Shown here: piece by piece, positions 1-9,506 of the stretch | Layout: every line of letters begins with the position of its first letter | Numbering within the stretch: position 1 is the first letter of the stretch | Assembly: GCA_025463265.1 (NCBI GenBank) | Contig: JAOBWH010000158.1 | Span: 1 to 35,471 of the forward strand | Direction: 5' to 3' | Source of the DNA: Ilumatobacteraceae bacterium | Lineage (GTDB): Bacteria > Actinomycetota > Acidimicrobiia > Acidimicrobiales > Iamiaceae | Length of the DNA stretch: 35,471 nucleotides | Notes under the pieces: model-generated | Seen by the model: only the letters and a program-made list of their open reading frames with translations | Database searches by the model: none | Told to the model about the DNA's origin: nothing | Made by a program: the position numbers and the translations under genes

Positions 1-382
1 CGAACTCGATGGAGAGCAGGTGGGGCCAGACGTGCACCTTGTCCTGCGGGCTGGCCTTGACGTCCTGGATCGAACCGGACTTGACCACGGTCAGGAGGCG
101 CTGGGTGTGGCCCCCCGGGCCGGCAGCCACGGGCGGCGCCGCGGTGGCGACGGCGGTGCCCCCGCTGGGGGCGGCGGTCACGGCCGCCTCCGCGCCGGAG
201 TCGGCGCCCGCCGCCTTGGAACGGGCCGCCTTGGCCCGCTCCAGCAGGTGCGCGGGGATCTTGCTCTCGGCCTCGCTGGGCGCGGCGTCGGCGGCAGGCG
301 CCTCGGGCTCGGCCTTGGCGGCCGCCGCCTTGGCGCGTGCTTCTTCGGCCCGCTTGCGGAGGTGCTCGGGGATCTCGGTCAT
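1..382 (-). CDS. Cytochrome b/b6 complex subunit IV-like protein, 5' part only
   Basis: Runs off the left edge; only the first 127 residues are visible. ATG at 382 follows the cytochrome b stop by 15 nt and has a GGAG Shine-Dalgarno. The N-terminus is a long Ala/Lys/Pro-rich cytoplasmic tail. It carries two copies of a short motif: residues 3-20 begin EIPEHLRKRA, and residues 41-59 begin KIPAHLLERA. Near the edge the sequence becomes HVWPHLLSIEF, resembling the segment before the first membrane helix of the C-terminal half of cytochrome b (subunit IV/PetD type). Its position directly after a b6-length cytochrome b fits a split bc complex in which this subunit completes the quinol sites. The subunit IV assignment is inferred from position and the short WPHLL segment. 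The membrane helices themselves are not visible. Confidence 0.6.
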   Translation of the reverse strand, partial: MTEIPEHLRKRAEEARAKAAAAKAEPEAPAADAAPSEAESKIPAHLLERAKAARSKAAGADSGAEAAVTAAPSGGTAVATAAPPVAAGPGGHTQRLLTVVKSGSIQDVKASPQDKVHVWPHLLSIEF

Positions 383-397
383 GCCGCTGCTCCAGTC

Positions 398-1171
398 CTA
401 CAGGGGGCCACTGATGCCGCCGTCCTTGCGGACACGCCAGAAGTGGATGGCCATGAAGATCACGATGACGAACGGGAGCATGAGCACGTGCAGCACGTAC
501 CAGCGCAGCAGCGTGTCCGTGCCGATCTCGGAGCCACCGAGGAGCACGAAGCGCACCTGGTTCCCGAAGACGGGCGTGTACCCCATCATGTTCGTGCCCA
601 CGGTCACGGCCCAGAGGGCCAGCTGGTCCCACGGCAGCAGGTAGCCGGTGAAGGACAGCAGCAGGGTCAACAGCAGCAGGACGACGCCGATGACCCAGTT
701 GAACTCACGGGGCGGCTTGTAGGCGCCGTGGTAGAAGACCCGCGCCATGTGGAGGAACACCGACAGCACCATGAGGTGGGCGGACCACCGGTGCATGTTG
801 CGCACCAGCAGCCCGAAGGTCACCGAGGTCTGCAGGGCGTAGATGTCGTTCCAGGCCTGGGCGGCGGTGGGCCGGTAGAAGAACATCAAGAAGATGCCCG
901 TCACCGTGAGCAGGATGAACAAGAAGAAGGAGAGGCCGCCGAGGCAGAGCGTGTAGCTCACCTTCACGGCGTGGCGCTTCACCTTCACCGGGTGCAGGTG
1001 GTACAGCACCGAGTTCATGATCACGTAGGACCGGTTCCGAGGGCTGTCGGTGTAGCCCTTCCGGAAGATCGAGCCGGGACGGAAGATCGAGTTCCAAGCC
1101 TGGCTGGACTGGGTCTTGTCCATCAGCTCGGCGACCTTCGACGGGCCCTTGTTCTGCATGGTCTTGGCCAT
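398..1171 (-). CDS. Cytochrome b6-type N-terminal cytochrome b subunit
   Basis: A 257-residue four-helix cytochrome b that binds two b hemes in a quinol:electron-acceptor oxidoreductase in the cytoplasmic membrane. Its length and its C-terminus GISGPL match cytochrome b6 rather than full-length mitochondrial-type cytochrome b. The presumed heme ligands are His127/His141 (14 apart) and His228/His243 (15 apart), the b6 spacing. PWDQ is at 180-183. Cys76 in LCLGG aligns with the b6 cysteine that covalently holds the extra heme ci, suggesting a third heme. The ATG at 1171 is preceded by GGGAG; M5 is a possible alternative start. It lies between the ferredoxin gene (48 nt upstream) and the subunit IV-like gene. 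The family call is secure. The extra heme is an inference from one cysteine in a conserved context. Confidence 0.93.
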   Translation of the reverse strand: MAKTMQNKGPSKVAELMDKTQSSQAWNSIFRPGSIFRKGYTDSPRNRSYVIMNSVLYHLHPVKVKRHAVKVSYTLCLGGLSFFLFILLTVTGIFLMFFYRPTAAQAWNDIYALQTSVTFGLLVRNMHRWSAHLMVLSVFLHMARVFYHGAYKPPREFNWVIGVVLLLLTLLLSFTGYLLPWDQLALWAVTVGTNMMGYTPVFGNQVRFVLLGGSEIGTDTLLRWYVLHVLMLPFVIVIFMAIHFWRVRKDGGISGPL

Positions 1172-1219
1172 CGGACTACTGCTCCCGATTCTGTGGGCCG
1201 GTGGAGGGAAGGGTGGTGA

Positions 1220-1636
1220 TCATCCGAGGCGCATCCCGTAGCCGTAGCCGTGGGTGTTGGTGCGCTGGTGCCCGTCCCCGTTGGCGGCGGGGTCGCCCAC
1301 CTTCCCCAAGATGATGACACCGGTGGGGCAGCGGTCGACGCAGAGCGCGCAGCGGGTGCACACGTCGTCGTCGATCAGGAACACCACGTTGTCGCTGGGG
1401 TCGATGCCCGGGAGCTCCGTGCCCTCCGCCTCGGCGATGGACTGCGGCTGCACCATGTGGATGCACTTCCACGGGCAGATGTCGACGCAGCCTTCGCACA
1501 TGATGCACTCGGACTGGTCGATGTGGATGAACTGCTTGGGCTTGACCGCCTTGGCCAGGTAGTCCGCATCGACCTGCACGAGGGCGTAGTCGGTGCGGAA
1601 CTCCGGCATCGGGGGGTTGGCGTCGGTCTTGGCCAT
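1220..1636 (-). CDS. 2x[4Fe-4S] ferredoxin subunit of the cytochrome b operon
   Basis: A 138-residue soluble ferredoxin with two complete cluster motifs: C44-x2-C47-x2-C50-x3-C54-P and C93-x2-C96-x2-C99-x3-C103-P. Cys58 is an additional cysteine. The first half is followed by an acidic insertion (residues 66-90), and the tail from about 113 is Gly/His/Asn-rich. It has no twin-arginine or Sec signal, so it should face the cytoplasm. It starts 3 nt after the stop of the preceding membrane-protein gene and precedes cytochrome b6, so it is probably a peripheral electron-transfer subunit of the same complex. No Rieske [2Fe-2S] motif (CTHLGC/CPCHGS) is present in the visible operon. The ferredoxin assignment is certain; its exact partner is inferred from gene order. 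Confidence 0.92.
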   Translation of the reverse strand: MAKTDANPPMPEFRTDYALVQVDADYLAKAVKPKQFIHIDQSECIMCEGCVDICPWKCIHMVQPQSIAEAEGTELPGIDPSDNVVFLIDDDVCTRCALCVDRCPTGVIILGKVGDPAANGDGHQRTNTHGYGYGMRLG

Positions 1637-1639
1637 GGC

Positions 1640-2134
1640 TCAGGCCTTCACCAGGGGGCGGCCGTAGCTGGACTTCTCGACCTCTTCGGTCTTCTTCTGG
1701 CCCCGCTTCTGCCACATCGACCAGAGGACGACGGTGAGGGTGAAGGACATGCCGTAGATGCCCACGGCGATGAGGTCGGCGAGGGTCTGCTTCGAGATCA
1801 CGATGGGCGACCACTCCATGAGCCCGGTGGAGCCCGGCCCGGCGAGGATCGCGTCGGAGCGCATCGCGAGCTCCGAGCCGGAGTAGGTCAGCCACTGGTG
1901 CGGGACGACGCCGAAGGCCCAGAAGAGGCCGAAGGTGCAGAACACCGATGCGGCCATGGCCTCGCCCCAGGAGAGGTAGGCGTCCTTGGGCCGCTTCTTG
2001 GAGGCGAGCACGACGATCCCGGCGAGGATGAACATCACGATGAGCGAACCGGTGAAGGCCACGTTGGCGAGGCCCTTGAGGGCGCTCGTCACGATGGTCC
2101 CGAGCTGCGACAGAAGCGATTCAGCGGCGATCAC
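1640..2134 (-). CDS. Three-helix membrane protein, first gene of the cytochrome b operon
   Basis: A 164-residue protein with three predicted membrane segments (about residues 22-45, 58-80 and 117-140) and a Lys/Glu-rich cytoplasmic tail. I do not recognise the family. It has no CxxCH, iron-sulfur or flavin motif. The loop VPHQWL after the second helix may be a conserved feature. The start is GTG at 2134, set by a strong GAGGAGGAG Shine-Dalgarno; no ATG fits. It is translated immediately before the ferredoxin (3-nt gap), so it is a candidate membrane anchor or accessory subunit of the ferredoxin/cytochrome b6 complex. A Rex-type palindrome lies 15 nt upstream of the start codon. Confidence 0.8.
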   Translation of the reverse strand: MIAAESLLSQLGTIVTSALKGLANVAFTGSLIVMFILAGIVVLASKKRPKDAYLSWGEAMAASVFCTFGLFWAFGVVPHQWLTYSGSELAMRSDAILAGPGSTGLMEWSPIVISKQTLADLIAVGIYGMSFTLTVVLWSMWQKRGQKKTEEVEKSSYGRPLVKA

Positions 2135-2474
2135 AGTGACGGCTCCTCCTCGTGAACGGGTTCACAATCCAATGGGACGACCGTGGCCAGACACACGACC
2201 CGGTTCAGGTGTTGGTCTAGCACGCGACCCCCGGGACCACACATTCGGAGCCTCCCTCGTTCTCCACCCCATCTGGTGCCCTCCGGAACGGTCGTCGAAC
2301 CCTCAGATCGGCGGGTCAGCGACCCCGTCTGGAGCTGCGACGACGGGCGTCCGGCGGCGCGCGATGCGAGGCGCTCCGCGGCTTGGCCCCGGGACGCGGA
2401 GCGGGCCTAGAGTGGCCGCGTCTGCCCGGTGAGCGTGTCGTCGCCGGGTGCCGAGCCGCCTGCGGAGGAATGCG
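2135..2474. other. Divergent intergenic region between the cytochrome b and cytochrome c operons
   Basis: 340 nt without a convincing gene. It contains the Rex-type palindrome at 2150-2167 near the minus-strand start. At the other end is a possible plus-strand promoter: TTGGCC (2383-2388), a 19-nt spacer and TAGAGT (2408-2413). That would give a leader of about 55 nt with a GGAGGA Shine-Dalgarno. A 36-codon minus-strand reading frame in the middle is not supported. I see nothing else. Confidence 0.5.
2150..2167. promoter_or_regulatory. Candidate Rex operator of the cytochrome b operon
   Basis: The sequence TCGTGAACGGGTTCACAA has perfect 6-nt arms GTGAAC/GTTCAC around GG. It differs from the Rex operator core reported for Streptomyces (TGTGAACG, two free bases, TTCACA) only at the first base. 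It sits just upstream of the Shine-Dalgarno of the operon's first gene and overlaps a possible -10 (GATTGT on the minus strand). A Rex repressor gene is in the same window at 25150-25794. Confidence 0.75.
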
Positions 2475-3278
2475 TTGACCGAGATCCCCGAGCACCTGCT
2501 GAAGAAGGCGGCTGCTGCACGCGCCGCCAAGGCCGGTGGCGAAGCGCCTGCAGATGACGCCGCCCCCGCCGCAGGTGACGCACCCGCTGCCGCCGCGGCG
2601 GCCCCCGCCGCCGTCGAGAAGAAGAAGGCCGCACCGGCCCCGCTCCCCACCCTCGACGAGGCCGTGGCCAAGCCGGTGGTCGACATCCCCGTCGTCGCCG
2701 CGGCCAAGGCCCGCAAGCGCGTGCCGTACTGGGCCGCCACCGTCCTCGCCCTGCTGCCCCTCTGGGGCGTCATCTACGTCTTCTCCGTGCAGCCCCCGCC
2801 CGCCGGCGAGACCGACCCCTTCGTGATCGGCAAGGAGGTGTACACCGCCAACTGCGCCGGCTGCCACCTTCCGTCCGGCGCCGGTTCCTCCGCCGGTGGC
2901 ACCGGTCAGCAGCTCAACGAGGGTCATGCGCTCGAGACCTTCAAGGATCCGCTCGCCCAGGTCTACTGGGAGCACTTCGGCTCGGAGGGCGGCGCCCGGC
3001 CCGACGGCACGTACGGCGACGGCACGCCGCGCAACGTCAACGACCTCACCGCCAACATGGGCGCCTTCGACACCCTCAGCCCGGAGGAGATGGCCGCCGT
3101 GGTCATCTACATCCGGGAGGAGATGAACGACGCCACGCCCGAGGACGACCCGAACTTCAACTCGGAGCTGTTCGCGGCCGACCCGAAGGCCATGGCCGCC
3201 CTGGTCGAAGAGGTCGCGGCGCTCAAGCCCAACGATCCGGACTCCGTGTCGACGGTCGAAGGGGCCGAGTCGAACTGA
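2475..3278 (+). CDS. Membrane-anchored monoheme cytochrome c
   Basis: A 267-residue protein starting at TTG 2475, chosen because GGAGGA ends 5 nt upstream and the N-terminus then reads as the motif EIPEHLLKKA shared with the subunit IV-like protein; an in-frame GTG at 2448 lacks this. Layout: a cytoplasmic Ala/Pro/Lys-rich tail of about 83 residues, one membrane helix (about 85-104), then a class I cytochrome c domain outside. It has a single heme site C127-A-G-C130-H131. Met195 in NMGAF is the likely axial ligand, though Met206 is possible. Such a domain passes electrons from the quinol oxidoreductase toward a terminal oxidase. It is divergent from the cytochrome b operon across a shared regulatory region. 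The C-terminus is acidic and lacks further motifs. Confidence 0.9.
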   Translation: MTEIPEHLLKKAAAARAAKAGGEAPADDAAPAAGDAPAAAAAAPAAVEKKKAAPAPLPTLDEAVAKPVVDIPVVAAAKARKRVPYWAATVLALLPLWGVIYVFSVQPPPAGETDPFVIGKEVYTANCAGCHLPSGAGSSAGGTGQQLNEGHALETFKDPLAQVYWEHFGSEGGARPDGTYGDGTPRNVNDLTANMGAFDTLSPEEMAAVVIYIREEMNDATPEDDPNFNSELFAADPKAMAALVEEVAALKPNDPDSVSTVEGAESN

Positions 3279-3313
3279 GCCCGGCGCCGGGGCCTCCTCG
3301 GCACGGCACTCCG

Positions 3314-3319
3314 TACACT
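3314..3319 (+). promoter_or_regulatory. Leaderless -10 (TACACT) for the flavoprotein gene
   Basis: TACACT ends exactly 6 nt before the ATG at 3326 and no Shine-Dalgarno is present, so transcription would begin at the A of the start codon. Confidence 0.6.
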
Positions 3320-3325
3320 CACGCC

Positions 3326-4591
3326 ATGGCTGCCTCCTCTGCTGACCGTGCCGATGTGCTGGTGGTCGGAGGTGGGCCGGCGGGTGCGTCCACGTCGTAC
3401 TGGCTGGCGAAGGCCGGGGTGCGGGTGGTGTGCGTCGAGCGCAAGACGTTCCCCCGCGACAAGACCTGCGGCGACGGGCTCACGCCGCGCGCCGTCAAGC
3501 AGCTCGACGACATGGGGCTGTACTCCACGCTCGAGGAGTACCACCGCTACACGGGGCTGCGGGCCGTCGCCCACGGCGTCACTCTCGAGCTGAACTGGCC
3601 CGACCACCCCATCTACCCGGACCACGGGTTCGTGGTGAAGCGCCGCCACCTGGACCAGGTCGTGTTCGACCACGCCACCGAGGCCGGCGCCGAGACCCAC
3701 CAGGGCACCGAGGCCGTCGCCCCCATCGTGGAGGGCGGCCTGGTCACCGGCGCGGTCGTGAAGGACAAGGCCACCGGCGAGACCCGGGAGATCCGGGCCC
3801 GCTACATCGTGATCGCCGACGGAGCGAACTCCCGCTTCGGCCGGGCGCTCGGCACCGCCCGGAACCGTAGCTACCCCCTCGGCATGGCGATCCGCACGTA
3901 CTACGAGAGCCCGCTGCACGACGAGCCGTGGATCGAGAGCTGCCTCGACGTGCGGGACCGCAACGGCAACTCGATGCCGGGCTACGGCTGGATCTTCCCG
4001 GTCGGCGACGGGACCATCAACGTCGGCATCGGCCTGCTGTCCACGTTCCGCGACTGGCGCGACGTCAACACGTCGCACCTCATGCGGGAGTGGGCGGCCA
4101 CCGCCCCCGACTACTGGAAGATCGACCCGGAGAACCCGGTGTGCGCCCCCACCGGCGGCCGGATCCCGATGGCCGGCTCGGTGAACCCGAAGGTCGGCCC
4201 CACGTGGGCCGTGGTGGGCGACGCCGGCGGCTCGGTCAACCCGTTCAACGGCGAGGGCATCGACTACGCCTACGAGACCGGCCGCCACGTGGCCGAACTG
4301 CTGGCCGAGGCCGTCGCCACGGGCGACGGGATGATCCTGCAGCAGTACCCCAAGTGGCTCGAGGCCGAGTACGGCCTCTACTTCAAGGTGGCCCGGCTGT
4401 TCGCCCAGGTCATCGGCCAGCCCGCCCTCATGCGGGAGCTCACCCGGGTCGGCATGCGCAGCCGCAGCCTCATGGACTGGGTGCTGCGCATCATGGCCAA
4501 CCTGCTCCAGCCCGACGAGATCGGCCCTGCCGAAGCCGCCTACGCCATGGCCGCCGCCATCGTGAAGCGGGTCCCCGAACCGCTCCCCTAG
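3326..4591 (+). CDS. Geranylgeranyl reductase family FAD flavoprotein, probable menaquinone reductase (MenJ-like)
   Basis: A 421-residue FAD-dependent oxidoreductase. The Rossmann dinucleotide motif is VVGGGPAGAS (residues 13-22), followed by the family signature CGDGLTPRAV (48-57). The second FAD motif VVGDAGGSVNPFNGEGID is near 297-314. The family saturates isoprenoid double bonds. The mycobacterial member MenJ reduces one isoprene unit of menaquinone and has a similar length. Proximity to a quinol-oxidising complex supports a quinone-modifying role, but reduction of geranylgeranyl lipids cannot be excluded. It has its own leaderless-type promoter 48 nt after the cytochrome c gene, so it may be transcribed alone as well as by read-through. 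Confidence 0.82.
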   Translation: MAASSADRADVLVVGGGPAGASTSYWLAKAGVRVVCVERKTFPRDKTCGDGLTPRAVKQLDDMGLYSTLEEYHRYTGLRAVAHGVTLELNWPDHPIYPDHGFVVKRRHLDQVVFDHATEAGAETHQGTEAVAPIVEGGLVTGAVVKDKATGETREIRARYIVIADGANSRFGRALGTARNRSYPLGMAIRTYYESPLHDEPWIESCLDVRDRNGNSMPGYGWIFPVGDGTINVGIGLLSTFRDWRDVNTSHLMREWAATAPDYWKIDPENPVCAPTGGRIPMAGSVNPKVGPTWAVVGDAGGSVNPFNGEGIDYAYETGRHVAELLAEAVATGDGMILQQYPKWLEAEYGLYFKVARLFAQVIGQPALMRELTRVGMRSRSLMDWVLRIMANLLQPDEIGPAEAAYAMAAAIVKRVPEPLP

Positions 4592-4666
4592 CGACCAGGC
4601 ACGGTCGCCGACCGAACGTCCTGTGCCCGTGGGCGCCGGGCAGCCGCCGTCACGGGAGGTCCGTGC

Positions 4667-5485
4667 TCAGGAGGCGGCTCGGGCGGCTTGGACGAGGGCG
4701 ACGCTGGCCGATCGGATCTCGGCGGGGGTGGAGACCTCATCGGGCCAGGGGACGCGGACGCGCCCGGCGCCCGTCGGGCCGGTCGCGAGCAGGTCCAGGC
4801 CGTAGCGGTCGAGGCCCAGGGCGGTGGCCGTGGTGGCATCGGTGCGGCCGCCGGTGACCTGAGCGATGAGCAGGAGCGAATCGGCGTGATCGGCGTTGAG
4901 GTGCTCGATCGCGCCGCCGGCCGAGCCGCTGACCGGATCGGGGTGCGACGAGCCCCACAGCTCGGGGGTCACCCAGGACATGCGGCCGTATCCGCCCACG
5001 AAGCGGATCGAGTCCACGGTGATGCGCCACAGGTGGAAGTCGCCGAAGTCGACGTAGTACGAGGCGTGGGGGTTGCCGGCGAGGTGGGCGGCCTTGGCCG
5101 CCTCCCGCTCGTCATCGCCCACGACGGCCGCGGTTCCGAGCAGGGTGACCCGGCCGGCGGCCAGGGGGTCGGCGCCCTCGTCCACGACCTCGCTGATCAG
5201 CAGGGAGCAGCGCGGGTCGAGCCGCAGGTTCATGGTGTGCTCGGCCATCTCCGAGATGCACAGGATCGGGGCGCCGTCATCGCCGATGCCGAACGGCGCC
5301 ACCGAGACGAACGGCGTGCCCTGCGGCTCTCGGGCGACCGTGCCCAGGGTGCCCTGGACCCGTCCGGCGGCGAGGGTGCGAGCCCGTTCGGCGTCGGACG
5401 GCTCGGTCCCGATGATCACCGGGTCCGGCGAGGTGCGCGGCTCGGCCGCGGTGCCCACCGGCTGGTGGCCCTGCGGTGTGCTCAC
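4667..5485 (-). CDS. Split-barrel FMN-binding protein with C-terminal DUF2470 (HugZ-like)
   Basis: A 272-residue protein. The N-terminal two thirds is a pyridoxamine-5'-phosphate-oxidase-like split barrel ([41 protein letters not shown]). The C-terminal part contains [18 protein letters not shown], the DUF2470 signature. This architecture is shared with HugZ-type heme-degrading enzymes and related proteins of unknown activity, so heme binding or breakdown is possible but unproven. The start is GTG at 5485, which overlaps the zwf stop as GTGA, indicating translational coupling. Longer upstream extensions would run antiparallel through zwf and are rejected. It is the last gene of the pgi-gnd-zwf operon and converges with the flavoprotein gene across 75 nt. 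Confidence 0.8.
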   Translation of the reverse strand: MSTPQGHQPVGTAAEPRTSPDPVIIGTEPSDAERARTLAAGRVQGTLGTVAREPQGTPFVSVAPFGIGDDGAPILCISEMAEHTMNLRLDPRCSLLISEVVDEGADPLAAGRVTLLGTAAVVGDDEREAAKAAHLAGNPHASYYVDFGDFHLWRITVDSIRFVGGYGRMSWVTPELWGSSHPDPVSGSAGGAIEHLNADHADSLLLIAQVTGGRTDATTATALGLDRYGLDLLATGPTGAGRVRVPWPDEVSTPAEIRSASVALVQAARAAS

Positions 5486-6902
5486 GACGTTCCCGCCGAA
5501 GCGACCGGATCGATCCAGCCGCCGACGTCGGCGGCGAGGCGGCCGGCCTCCTTGGGCCCCATGGAGCCGGAGGCGTAGAGGTGGACCTCCTCGTGGTGAT
5601 CGAGGATCTCCTCCACGATCCGCCACTGCTCGGTGAGGGAGTCCTCTCGGCCGAAGCGGCGGGCGTCCCCGTCCATGGCGTCGTCCAGGAGGCGCTGGTA
5701 GGCGTCCTCGCGGTGGCCCAGGGCCTCCGCGTAGGAGACCTCCAGGTCGATGGGCTCGGGGATCAGGTCCTCGCCCGGCTTCTTGGCGTGGAGGTGCAGC
5801 TTGACCCCGTCGCCCTTGCCGAGCTGGAAGCGCAGGTAGTTCGGGCCCGGCTCGGGCGCACCGTCGGGGGTGAAGAGCAGACGGGGCGGGGCGTTGAACG
5901 TGATGATGGCCTCGGTGCCGGTCATCGCCAGGTCCTTGCCGGTGCGGATCAGCCACGGGACGCCGGCCCAGCGCCACGAGTCGATCTCGAAGCGGACCGC
6001 GGCGTAGGTCTCCACGTCCGACCCGGCCTCGACGCCCTCCTCGTCGGCGTAGCCGCGGTACTGGCCTCGGACGTAGGAGTCGGCGGAGATGGTGCGGACC
6101 TGGCGCAGCAGCTTGACCTTCTCGTCGCGGAGCGACGCCGCGTCGGCGCCGGCCGGCGGCTCCATGCCGAGGATGGCCACGACCTGGAGGAGGTGGTTCT
6201 GGAGGACGTCGCGGAGCGCACCGACGCTCTCGTAGAACTTGCCCCGGCTCCCCACGCCGAAGTCCTCGGCCATGGTGATCTGCACGCTCGAGATGAAGTT
6301 GCGGTTCCACACCGGCTCGAGCAGCGAGTTGGCGAACCGGAACACGAGCAGGTTCTCGACCGACTCCTTGCCGAGGTAGTGGTCGATGCGGAAGATGCGC
6401 TCCTCGGGGAACACGCCGTGGATGCAGTCGTTGAGGGCGGCCGCGCTGGCTGCGTCGCGTCCGAACGGCTTCTCCACCACCACCCGTCCGGCCTCAGCGA
6501 TGCCGACGCGGCCGATGCCCTGCACCACATCGTCGAAGAGGACCGGTGGGATGGCCAGGTAGAAGAGGGCGTTGCTCGTGCCCTCGAGCAGCCGTGCGAG
6601 GTCGTCGTAGACCTGGGGCTCGCGGTAGTCGCCCGAGACGTACGACACGCGGCCGATGAGCCCCTCGACCACCTCCGGGTCGGCGTCGGGCACCAGCTCG
6701 GCGATCGAGGCCCGGACCTTGTCGCGGATGAACTCGTCATCGCCGACCGACGAGGCCACGCCGATCACCGGCACCTCGAGGCGGCCCTGGGCCGCCATGG
6801 CGTAGAGCGACGGGAAGATCTTCTTGTGCGCGAGATCGCCGGTGGCCCCGAACAGGACGAGGGCGTCGGACCGTTCGGTGGTGGCGGTGGTGGTGGCGGC
6901 CA

Positions 6903-6903
<1 letters not shown>
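5482..6903 (-). CDS. zwf: Glucose-6-phosphate 1-dehydrogenase
   Basis: A 473-residue enzyme oxidising glucose 6-phosphate to 6-phosphogluconolactone, the NADPH-generating entry step of the oxidative pentose phosphate pathway. The nucleotide-binding motif is [11 protein letters not shown] (18-28). EKPFG is at 154-158. The substrate/catalytic motif RIDHYLGKE is at 172-180, containing the active-site His. Its length is usual for the family. ATG at 6903 shares one base with the gnd stop (TGATG), so the gene is translationally coupled to gnd; an upstream extension within gnd is a shadow. No opcA or 6-phosphogluconolactonase gene is present in the window, so the lactonase step must be encoded elsewhere. 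Confidence 0.97.
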
Positions 6904-7807
<904 letters not shown>

Positions 7808-7811
<4 letters not shown>

Positions 7812-9376
7812 CGCCGGTCTCCTTCGTTCACGTGGTCGGTGAGCTCCGCCAGGGTCGTGCGACAGGCGCGCAGGCCGTGGCGGTCCAGCGTCAGCAGGTC
7901 CCCGTCCGCCTGGGCGTGCTTGAGCTGCGAGAAGGTGAACGCCTGGTCCGGGATGGCCGCATCGGACGCATCGGCCCCCACCACCTGGAGGAAGACCCCC
8001 GTCGGTGGGCCGCCCTTGTGGAGCTGGCCCGTGGAGTGCAAGAAGCGCGGACCGAGGCCGAAGGTGGTGGCCACCTTGTGCTCGTCGCGCAGCAGGAGGC
8101 GGATCTCCTCGAGCCGGGGGACGTCGTCGTCGCCGGGTTCGACGTAGGCCTGGACGGCGAGGTAGTCGCCGGGCTGCACCTGGGCCAGCACCTCGGCGAG
8201 CGAGGCGGACGGCAGGTCACCGGCGCCGTCGGCGAGCACCTTGCTGGTGGCCTCCTTGGCCTCGGCCACGTTGGGCTGGTCGAAGGCGTTGATGCCCAGC
8301 ACGGCGCCGCACAGCGCCGTGGCCACCTCCCAGACGAGCACGTGAGCGCCGAGGTCCAGCGGGTCGTCGAGGTCGAGCTCGATCACGGGGTGGCCCTCGG
8401 CGGCGAGCACGTCGAGGCCGATGGGGTGCTCGACCGTGCCGATCGAGACGAAGATGCGGTCGGTCCCGTACACGCCCACCGGACCCAGGGCCTCCCCGGC
8501 CACCGGGACCACCCCGGTGCCGGCCTTGCCGGTGGACTCGGCGAGCAGCTGCTCGAGCCAGAGGCCGAAGGTGGCGATGCGGGGATCGATCACGAGGGTG
8601 GCCTTGTCCCGTCCGGCCTGGACGCCGGCGGCGAGGGCGGCGCCGAGCCGGAGGCCGACGTTGACGTCGGGATCCGCCGACTGCAGCGAGGGCGTGACCC
8701 CTTGGGCGGCGGCGACGAGCGCCTTCCAGTCGGCACCGGCGAGGGCGGCGGGAACCAGGCCGAAGAAGCTGAGCGCCGAGTAGCGGCCTCCGATGTCGGG
8801 GCGGTTCTCGAAGACCTGGCGGAACCCGCGCTCGCGGGCGAGCGCGGCGAGGGCGGAACCGGGATCGGTGACGACGGCGAAGCGGTCGCCTCGACCCACC
8901 CGCTCCCAGAAGAAGTCGAGGTGGCTGCGGGTCTCGATGGTCGACCCGGACTTCGACGACGCCAGGTACAGCGTGGTCTCCGGGTCGAGGTGGGCGGCGA
9001 TGTGGGCCACCGCGGCGGGATCGGTGCTGTCGAGCACGTGGAGGGTCAGCCCCCGCTCACCCGTGGGGAACGAGCGGGCGATCACCTCGGGGAACAGGCT
9101 CGAGCCGCCCATGCCCATGACCACCGCATCGGTGAGCCCATCCGCCCGGCACCCGGCCACGAACCCGTCGATCAGCTCCACTGCGCCGGCCATCTCCGCC
9201 GGGACGTCCAGCCAGCCCAGTCGGTCGCTGATCTCGGTGGGATCGGGCGCCCAGAGGGTGTGGTCCCTGGCCCACAGACGAGCGACGGCGTCGCGCTCGG
9301 CGAGCGTCCCCAGCACCTCCCCCACCTGGTCCGAGATGGCTCCGAGGCGTTCGCTGCGGATTCCGGCACTGCTCAT
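7808..9376 (-). CDS. pgi: Glucose-6-phosphate isomerase (Tal-Pgi fusion type, standalone)
   Basis: A 522-residue sugar isomerase interconverting glucose 6-phosphate and fructose 6-phosphate. The SIS-type motifs are [11 protein letters not shown] near 93, [10 protein letters not shown] near 140 and [13 protein letters not shown] near 190. The C-terminal motif [15 protein letters not shown] near 450 is typical of the isomerase half of transaldolase-isomerase fusions, but no transaldolase domain or gene is present here. The start is ATG at 9376, with AGGAG 8 nt upstream; an in-frame extension of 60 codons is Arg/Pro-rich shadow sequence. It is the first gene of the pgi-gnd-zwf-HugZ-like operon. 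All junctions overlap, so subunits are probably made in fixed proportion. Confidence 0.93.
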
Positions 9377-9506
9377 CGGGAAGGCTCCTGGCGTCGCGGT
9401 CGGCGTCGCGGGACGCCGGATGGGTCGTCCGAGCATGGCACGGTCCCGGCCGAACGCGTCGCGGTCCCGCCGGCCCTTCCGGGGAGCCGACGCGACGGGC
9501 CGCTGA

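Noticed and set aside
2190-2300. A 36-codon minus-strand frame with a weak upstream GGAGGG in the cytochrome b/c intergenic region
   Set aside because: The product is low-complexity Arg/Pro-rich, runs into the Rex operator and has no sign of a family.
5486-6310. N-terminal extension of the HugZ-like frame across zwf
   Set aside because: It is an Arg/Pro-rich shadow of zwf in another frame. The GTG at 5485 overlapping the zwf stop gives a normal family N-terminus.
7822-7834. GTTCAC half-site near the pgi/gnd junction as a further Rex operator
   Set aside because: It is a single half-site inside the pgi coding region with no second arm.
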